Shown here one piece after another: positions 58,995 to 64,000 of a DNA stretch of 64,000 bases. Source of the stretch: Butyrivibrio fibrisolvens (lineage in GTDB: Bacteria; Bacillota; Clostridia; Lachnospirales; Lachnospiraceae); NCBI RefSeq assembly GCF_037113525.1, contig NZ_CP146963.1:434001-498000 (forward strand), in the 5' to 3' direction. Position numbers and translations under genes: made by a program. Each line of letters starts with the position of its first letter. Position 1 is the first letter of the stretch. The notes under the pieces are model-generated. The model was not told the origin of the DNA. It was given only the letters and a program-made list of their open reading frames with translations, and searched no databases.

Positions 58995-59882
58995 ATGAAT
59001 TTCCTCACATATTTAATCAGTGGCATAAGTCTTGGAAGTGTATATGCCATCATAGCTCTTGGATATACCATGGTATATGGTATTGCCAAGATGCTCAACT
59101 TCGCTCATGGCGATTTCATTATGGTTGGATGCTATGCTATTTTTACTATTGTCGCAGCCTTCAGCGGTTCAGGAATAGGAATGGTCATAGGCGTATTACT
59201 TGCGATGCTCATATGTACAGCAGTCGGTGTACTTACAGAGAGAATAGCATACAGACCTCTTCGAGAGGCAGGCTCTCCTCTTGCAGTTCTGATCACCGCT
59301 ATAGGTGTCAGTTATCTTTTGGAAAATCTCGCCCTTCTTATATTCGGATCAGATCCTAAGTCCTTCACATCTATTATCAAGTGGGAAGGAATTACGATCG
59401 CATCCCTTAAGATTCCGGGCGTTACTATAGTTACAATTGCAGTCAGCATTGTAGTTTTAATTGGACTTCAGCTTTTCATTCACAAGACAAAAGACGGACA
59501 GGCAATGCTTGCAGCATCTCAGGACAGAGGCGCTGCTATGCTGATGGGAATTAATGTTAATAGAACTATTTCACTTACTTTTGCTATAGGTTCTTTCCTT
59601 GCGGCAATAGCCGGAGCACTCCTTTGCTCAGCATATCCGACACTTAATCCCTATACAGGTGCCATGCCCGGTATCAAAGCTTTCGTAGCAGCAGTACTTG
59701 GAGGAATCGGTTCGATCCCTGGCGCTATGATAGGCGGAATAGTTCTTGGAATAATCGAGATTCTTGGAAGAAGCTATATCTCCTCACAGCTTTCAGATGC
59801 GATCGTATTCGCAGTGCTTATAGTGGTGCTTCTTGTTAAACCTACAGGTATTCTTGGAAAGAAGATTCAAGAAAAGGTATAG
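58995..59882 (+). CDS. livH: Branched-chain amino-acid ABC transporter permease LivH
   Basis: 295 residues, about eight helices. Typical start LISGISLGSVYAIIALGYTM, then GIAKMLNFAHGDFIM and the EAA-like contact region near MLAASQDRGAAMLMGINVNR. It forms one half of the transmembrane channel with LivM. RBS AAAGAGG. It ends two bases before a block of repeats. Confidence 0.94.
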   Translation: MNFLTYLISGISLGSVYAIIALGYTMVYGIAKMLNFAHGDFIMVGCYAIFTIVAAFSGSGIGMVIGVLLAMLICTAVGVLTERIAYRPLREAGSPLAVLITAIGVSYLLENLALLIFGSDPKSFTSIIKWEGITIASLKIPGVTIVTIAVSIVVLIGLQLFIHKTKDGQAMLAASQDRGAAMLMGINVNRTISLTFAIGSFLAAIAGALLCSAYPTLNPYTGAMPGIKAFVAAVLGGIGSIPGAMIGGIVLGIIEILGRSYISSQLSDAIVFAVLIVVLLVKPTGILGKKIQEKV

Positions 59883-59883
59883 G

Positions 59884-60045
59884 GCGTTTGAAAAACTTTG
59901 TTTTTCAAACGCTAGACATGGTAGCGTAGCTACCATGTCCAGGCGAAAGCCAAGCGAAAGCCAAGCGAAAGCTTGTTATTATGATGTAGTCACAATGTCC
60001 GAGGCGAAATGTGGTAGTTGGCTACAATGTCCGAGGGAAGGATTA
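59884..60045. repeat. Cluster of palindromes and short tandem repeats between livH and livM
   Basis: GCGTTTGAAAAAC and its complement (59884-59912); GACATGGTAGC-GTA-GCTACCATGTC (59915-59939); three GCGAAAGC units at 11-base spacing (59943, 59954, 59965), each a GAAA tetraloop mini-hairpin; then ACAATGTCCGAGG twice (59992 and 60024), related to ACCATGTCCAGG. No terminator T-run. The livM ribosome site follows. Confidence 0.7.
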
Positions 60046-60049
60046 ATAT

Positions 60050-61114
60050 ATGAGTAAAAAGTTGAAGTTAAATGGAAATTTGACCACATATCTGATTGTT
60101 ATTGTGGCATATATCATTTTTGAAATTCTTATACTTACAGGTACACTTTCAAGTCATATGCAAGGTCTCCTTGTGCCGATGGTCTATTATGCGATTGCGG
60201 CTGTAGGACTTAACCTTTGTGTTGGTATACTTGGGGAGTTGTCGATCGGACATGCAGGATTCATGTGCGTGGGAGCTTTTTCAAGTGCGATGTTTTCAAA
60301 TGCTGTAAGTGACAGCCTTCCTGCAGGGCTTCGTTTCTTCCTTGCATTTGTAATAGGTATCGCAGTTTCAGCTCTGTTTGGATTTTTAATCGGTATACCG
60401 GTTTTAAGACTCAACGGTGACTACCTTGCAATCGTAACTCTTGCATTTGGTGAGATCATTAAGAATGTTATCAATGCTCTTTACGTTGGAGTAGATTCCA
60501 AAGGACTTCATTTTTCTTTTACAAGTGCAAGTGCTATGAACATGGAAGCAGGAGGAACAACAGTTCTTTCAGGCCCTATGGGTATCACAGGTACTCCTCG
60601 TGATGCGAACTTTACTATTGCAATAGTAGTTCTTTTGATATCTCTTTTCATAGTTCAGAATCTTGTTAAGTCACGTGATGGCAGAGCTATTATGGCTATA
60701 AGAGATAACCGCATTGCGGCAGAATCTGTAGGCATTAATATAACTAAGTTCAAGATCCTTGCTTTTACTATTTCAGCAGCAATAGCAGGAGCAGCAGGTG
60801 TCCTTTTTGGACATAACATTTCTGCACTTCAGGCTACAAGCGGAAACTTTGGATATAACATTTCAATTCTTATCCTTGTATACGTAGTTCTTGGTGGAAT
60901 CGGAAATATCAAAGGAAGTGTTATCGCAGCTGCGATCCTTTACATGCTTCCCGAGATGCTCAGGGGCCTGAGCACATACAGAATGCTTATCTATTCTATC
61001 GTACTTATCGTAATGATGCTCTTTAACTGGGCACCGGGAGCAAGACAGTGGAGATCCAGATTTTTATCAAGGTTTTCAGGTATTACAAAAAGACCGGGAA
61101 GGGGTACTAAATAA
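60050..61114 (+). CDS. livM: Branched-chain amino-acid ABC transporter permease LivM
   Basis: 354 residues, eight to ten helices. Family marks: LNLCVGILGELSIGHAGFMCVG, LNGDYLAIVTLAFGEI and IMAIRDNRIAAESVGINITK (the EAA-like loop that meets the ATPases). It pairs with LivH. RBS GGGAAGGA. Its stop overlaps the livG start by one base. Confidence 0.94.
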   Translation: MSKKLKLNGNLTTYLIVIVAYIIFEILILTGTLSSHMQGLLVPMVYYAIAAVGLNLCVGILGELSIGHAGFMCVGAFSSAMFSNAVSDSLPAGLRFFLAFVIGIAVSALFGFLIGIPVLRLNGDYLAIVTLAFGEIIKNVINALYVGVDSKGLHFSFTSASAMNMEAGGTTVLSGPMGITGTPRDANFTIAIVVLLISLFIVQNLVKSRDGRAIMAIRDNRIAAESVGINITKFKILAFTISAAIAGAAGVLFGHNISALQATSGNFGYNISILILVYVVLGGIGNIKGSVIAAAILYMLPEMLRGLSTYRMLIYSIVLIVMMLFNWAPGARQWRSRFLSRFSGITKRPGRGTK

Positions 61115-61878
61115 TGGCACTTCTTGAAGTAAATAAACTTTCAATTTCATTTGGCGGTCTTCGTGCAGTTGATGACCTTACTTTTTCCATAGAAAAAGGT
61201 GAGCTTTATGGTCTCATCGGACCTAACGGTGCAGGTAAGACTACTGTATTTAACCTTCTTACAGGCGTTTATAAGCCAACAGAAGGCATCATAAAGCTTG
61301 ATGGCAGCGATATCACAGGCAAAAAAACTATCGATATCAACCAGGCAGGAATCGCCAGAACATTTCAGAATATCCGTCTCTTTAAGCAGATGTCTGTAAT
61401 AGATAACGTTAAAGTAGGCCTTCAGAATGATAAGGAGCTTTCCTATTCAAGCCTTGACGGAATCCTTCATACACCCAAGTATTGCAGGGTGGAAAAAGAG
61501 ATCGAGGCAAAGGCTCTTGAGATACTTAAGGTTTTCAATCTGGATGAATCAAAAGACGTCCTTGCATCCAATCTTCCCTACGGTCAGCAAAGAAAGCTTG
61601 AGATCGCAAGAGCGATAGCTACAAAGCCCAAGCTTCTTCTTCTGGACGAGCCGGCAGCAGGAATGAATCCTAATGAAACCGCAGAGCTTATGGAGACGAT
61701 ACAGCTTATCAGAGATAAGTTTGAGATGACCATCCTTTTGATCGAGCATGATATGAAACTTGTAAGCGGTATCTGCGAAAGGCTTACAGTTCTTAACTTT
61801 GGTCGTGAGCTTAAGCAGGGCGTAACTAAAGATGTGCTGAATGACCCTGAAGTTATCAAGGCATATATAGGAGAATAA
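61114..61878 (+). CDS. livG: Branched-chain amino-acid ABC transporter ATPase LivG
   Basis: 254 residues. Walker A GPNGAGKT, signature region NLPYGQQRKLEIARAIA, Walker B LLLLDEPAAGMNPNE. The PYGQQR signature in place of LSGGQ is the known LivG form. It energises import together with LivF. It follows livM by a 1-base overlap and so is translationally coupled. RBS GGAAGGGG. Confidence 0.95.
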   Translation: MALLEVNKLSISFGGLRAVDDLTFSIEKGELYGLIGPNGAGKTTVFNLLTGVYKPTEGIIKLDGSDITGKKTIDINQAGIARTFQNIRLFKQMSVIDNVKVGLQNDKELSYSSLDGILHTPKYCRVEKEIEAKALEILKVFNLDESKDVLASNLPYGQQRKLEIARAIATKPKLLLLDEPAAGMNPNETAELMETIQLIRDKFEMTILLIEHDMKLVSGICERLTVLNFGRELKQGVTKDVLNDPEVIKAYIGE

Positions 61879-61912
61879 TACGGGCATATATCTTATAGAT
61901 TGAGGTTAACTT

Positions 61913-62623
61913 ATGGCACTTTTAGAAGTAAAAGATTTAAAAGTATATTATGGAGTGATCCAGGCTCTTAAAGGAATAAATTTCCATGTAGATAAAGGCG
62001 AGATCGTAGCTTTGATCGGAGCTAACGGAGCGGGCAAGACTACAACTCTTCACACCATATCAGGCCTTTTGAAGGCAGGAAGCGGATCTGTTATATATAA
62101 CGGCAAAGATATTACAGGCGTTCCCGGTCATGAGATAGTCAAAATGGGAATGGCTCAGGTTCCTGAGGGCAGAAGAGTATTCGCTGATATGACAGTTGCC
62201 CAGAACCTTATGCTTGGAGCTTATACAAGAAAAGATAAGGCAGAAGCTGCCGGAATTCTTGAACAGGTTTATACAAGATTCCCAAGACTTAAGGAAAGGC
62301 AGAACCAGATAGCAGGAACATTGTCAGGCGGCGAGCAGCAGATGCTTGCAATGGGAAGAGCTTTAATGTCACATCCTGATATCATCCTCATGGATGAGCC
62401 TTCAATGGGGCTTTCACCACTTCTTGTAAATGAGATATTCGATATCATAAGAAGCGTTCACGAGGACGGCGTTACAGTTCTTCTTGTAGAGCAGAATGCC
62501 AAGAAGGCTCTTTCTATAGCAGACAGGGCTTATGTACTTGAAACAGGCGAGATCAAGATGGAAGGTAAGGCATCTGATCTTCTTAACGATGAGGGCGTGC
62601 GTAAGGCATATCTTGGAGAATAA
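61913..62623 (+). CDS. livF: Branched-chain amino-acid ABC transporter ATPase LivF
   Basis: 236 residues. Walker A GANGAGKTTT, signature LSGGEQQMLAMGRAL, Walker B IILMDEPSMGLSP. It is the last gene of the Liv importer operon and lies 34 bases after livG, with GAGGTTAA upstream. No terminator was seen directly after it; instead a palindromic repeat element follows. Confidence 0.95.
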   Translation: MALLEVKDLKVYYGVIQALKGINFHVDKGEIVALIGANGAGKTTTLHTISGLLKAGSGSVIYNGKDITGVPGHEIVKMGMAQVPEGRRVFADMTVAQNLMLGAYTRKDKAEAAGILEQVYTRFPRLKERQNQIAGTLSGGEQQMLAMGRALMSHPDIILMDEPSMGLSPLLVNEIFDIIRSVHEDGVTVLLVEQNAKKALSIADRAYVLETGEIKMEGKASDLLNDEGVRKAYLGE

Positions 62624-62632
62624 TGGAGGCAT

Positions 62633-62730
62633 GAAGTTTGAAAATTAAAAATTTCCAAACTTCTCGAAGTGGTGTCGCGAGCTCCACCACTTCAACCATT
62701 AGTCACTCACTTCGCTCGCGACATGAGGTT
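62633..62730 (+). promoter_or_regulatory. Structured leader element before the cytidylate-kinase-like gene
   Basis: Module GAAGTTTGAAAATT / AATTTCCAAACTTC (62633-62663, one mismatch), then GAAGTGGTG / CACCACTTC with loop TCGCGAGCTC (62666-62693), then ATTAGTCACTC and CTCGCGACATGAGGTTAAT (to about 62733). The loop TCGCGAG (62675-62681) matches CTCGCGA (62715-62721) for a possible pseudoknot, as in the ddl leader. Confidence 0.6.
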
Positions 62731-62739
62731 AATTTACTA

Positions 62740-63384
62740 ATGAAAAAAGTCGTTATAACAATCGAAAGACAATATGGTAGCGGTGGACGTACAGTCGGAG
62801 AGATGCTGGCTAACGAACTTGGCATTCACTATTATGACAAGGAACTTGTAAAGCTTGCCGCAGATGAAAGCGGAATAAGTGAAGCACTTTTCGTTCAGGC
62901 TGATGAAAGCATAAGGCAGGGCAAGGCACCTCTTCTAAATAAGATAAAAAAGAGTGTGTATAAAGGAAAAGTAATCGGCCCTGAAAGTGATGATTTTACT
63001 TCCATGCAGAACCTTTTTAACTATCAGGCTGAGGTTATAAAAAAGCTTGCTGATACGCAGCCCTGCGTAATAGTTGGAAGATGTGCCAACTATGTCCTCA
63101 GGGACTTTGATAACGTTGTAAGCGTATTCGTTCATGCTCCGCAGGACTTCCTTATGGAGCAGGCAGCACTTAAGCAGCCAATGCGCGGCAAGGAGCTTGA
63201 AAAGTTCATAGAAAAGACGGATAAGTACAGGGCAGACTATTACAAGTATTATACCGGCGAGAGATGGGAAGATGCTTATAACTATGATTTGTGCCTTAAT
63301 TCAGGAAGGCTCGGATTTGAAAAATGCGTTGAAGCTATCAAGGAATATATGAAGGTCCGTTTTGGAAACGATGTATTTGATTAA
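62740..63384 (+). CDS. Cytidylate kinase-like protein
   Basis: 214 residues from the ATG at 62740; the longer frame to 62638 crosses the repeat element. The start VVITIERQYGSGGRTVGEM holds the altered P-loop of the cytidylate-kinase-like family, followed by LGIHYYDKELVKLAADESG and CVIVGRCANYVL. It probably phosphorylates a nucleoside monophosphate, but the substrate of this divergent group is unproven. The ribosome site GAGG is about eleven bases from the ATG, slightly long. Confidence 0.88.
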   Translation: MKKVVITIERQYGSGGRTVGEMLANELGIHYYDKELVKLAADESGISEALFVQADESIRQGKAPLLNKIKKSVYKGKVIGPESDDFTSMQNLFNYQAEVIKKLADTQPCVIVGRCANYVLRDFDNVVSVFVHAPQDFLMEQAALKQPMRGKELEKFIEKTDKYRADYYKYYTGERWEDAYNYDLCLNSGRLGFEKCVEAIKEYMKVRFGNDVFD

Positions 63385-63462
63385 AGATGGAGCAATAGTA
63401 TCAGAATAAAGGTTTTGAAGAAATAATGATCAGTTGGGTTAGGATAAGTTTTTGAATAATAA

Positions 63463-63485
63463 AAGGACCTCATAAAGAGGTCCTT
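63463..63485 (-). terminator. Terminator for the minus-strand gene
   Basis: Perfect 9-bp stem AAGGACCTC / GAGGTCCTT with loop ATAAA. Read on the minus strand it is followed by TTTTATTATTC, so it serves the gene ending at 63505; on the plus strand no T-run follows. Confidence 0.8.
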
Positions 63486-63504
63486 GGAAATAACATGAAT
63501 ATGA

Positions 63505-64000
63505 TTATTTTTCAGCCTTTACGAATGAACCAAATCCCAGATCGATCTTGGATTCATCTGTGAAGTAGAAGTAATTATTTTCACAGAAAGAACCGTAAAA
63601 ATCACTTGAATAAAGATCCAGGCTATAGAAAACGATTATAAGATCTTCGCCATCAAGGTAGATAACATATGGATGAGTCTCTGTAATATCACCATTTACG
63701 AAGGTGGCAATCCCATTATCAAAGGTAAGTGTGATATTAGAATCGTCTTCGCTTTGGTATGTTCCTGAAGGTCCTTTTGAAAAGTCTTCTGATCTTTTGA
63801 AGATGTACTCTTCATAAGTTACCCAGTCGAATTTTTCATTGTACTGAATGGTTATGGATGAAGCAGATTCCTTGGTTTTTGTAAGCTGAGCATCAAGATC
63901 AGCGTCTTCACCTTTTTCTTCCTTGTACATATTTGTGAATGCATCGGAGAAAGAAAGGCTATCGATATCAAGGACTACATATCCGTTTTCAAGAGTATAG
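63505..64000 (-). CDS. Hypothetical protein, N-terminus beyond the window
   Basis: Open from the window edge to the stop at 63505, so the gene is partial; at least 164 codons. The in-frame ATG at 63930 is internal, because TLENGYVVLDIDSLSFSDAF continues upstream in the same frame. A beta-rich region follows a short charged linker (KEEKGEDADLD). Trp, Tyr and Phe are frequent (SGTYQSEDDSNITLTF, VIYLDGEDLIIVFY). The ending resembles lipocalin-like or DUF-type small beta-barrels, but I recognise no family. Confidence 0.6.
   Translation of the reverse strand, partial: YTLENGYVVLDIDSLSFSDAFTNMYKEEKGEDADLDAQLTKTKESASSITIQYNEKFDWVTYEEYIFKRSEDFSKGPSGTYQSEDDSNITLTFDNGIATFVNGDITETHPYVIYLDGEDLIIVFYSLDLYSSDFYGSFCENNYFYFTDESKIDLGFGSFVKAEK

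Noticed and set aside
58907..59359. 150-codon plus frame overlapping livH
   Set aside because: Basic, Ser/Cys/His-rich translation typical of a wrong frame; livH in the other frame fits its family from the first residue.
62638..62739. Upstream extension of the cytidylate-kinase-like frame
   Set aside because: The extension translates the repeat element and is low-complexity Ser/Thr; the P-loop-like motif begins right after the ATG at 62740.
1..64000. tRNA, rRNA or insertion-sequence genes
   Set aside because: I looked for cloverleaf-like runs, conserved rRNA blocks and transposase motifs by eye and found none. A covariance or profile search would be needed to exclude small RNAs.

Overview
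This window looks like a chromosome segment from a low-GC Gram-positive bacterium of the Lachnospiraceae, most likely Butyrivibrio or a close relative. That placement is an inference. It rests on the CdaA/CdaR pair, CpsB/C/D-type exopolysaccharide control, LCP and sortase-fold proteins, class II thymidine kinase, strong AGGAGG-type ribosome sites and T-tailed terminators. No rRNA, tRNA, CRISPR array or transposase was recognised.

Layout. (1) 1-7.5 kb: a rightward housekeeping run with two membrane proteins, diadenylate cyclase cdaA, its regulator cdaR, an HPr-like protein, a dTDP-rhamnose-type reductase, a DUF212 membrane protein and a large polytopic protein. (2) 7.5-10.9 kb: a divergent AraC regulator, then GDP-mannose dehydratase and GDP-fucose synthase, which together supply GDP-L-fucose. 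(3) 11.0-18.8 kb: an exopolysaccharide control operon with a glycosyltransferase, PHP phosphatase, chain-length regulator, tyrosine kinase, a sortase-fold lipoprotein lacking its catalytic residues, a Gly-rich secreted protein and an LCP ligase. (4) 18.9-31.3 kb: the priming sugar transferase, then a visibly A+T-richer, probably acquired block with FkbM methyltransferase, glycosyltransferases, a Stealth phosphotransferase, polymerase, flippase, pyruvyltransferase and an F420-hydrogenase-beta-like protein. The flippase and the pyruvyltransferase each carry a frameshift.

(5) 31.3-37.4 kb: accessory genes and debris. Here are a truncated Fic gene joined to a lipoprotein fragment, an AAA/DUF4143 ATPase, a four-copy repeat array with an exact 32-bp period, and a probable DUF3990/XRE toxin-antitoxin pair. 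(6) 37.4-40.6 kb: a polar amino-acid ABC importer. (7) 40.7-47.8 kb: a VanZ-like protein, a cytidylyltransferase/epimerase pair, a PHP phosphoesterase and an MBOAT/SGNH glycan O-acetylation set; the last gene appears to make a leaderless mRNA. (8) 48.0-52.7 kb: thymidine kinase, and on the minus strand a histone-H1-like Lys/Ala-repeat protein fused to an XRE helix-turn-helix, plus a YfhO protein. (9) 53.1-57.3 kb: a C69 dipeptidase, ddl and murF. (10) 57.5-62.6 kb: a branched-chain amino-acid (Liv) ABC importer. (11) 62.7-64 kb: a cytidylate-kinase-like protein and a partial minus-strand gene.

The most unusual things are the catalytically degenerate sortase in the exopolysaccharide operon, the H1-tail/XRE fusion, and a family of modular intergenic palindromes. 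In two copies of that family, upstream of ddl and of the cytidylate-kinase-like gene, a hairpin loop can pair with sequence next to the ribosome-binding site. Other notable structures are a 64-bp-arm inverted repeat at 52.9-53.1 kb and the phased repeat array at 35.9 kb.
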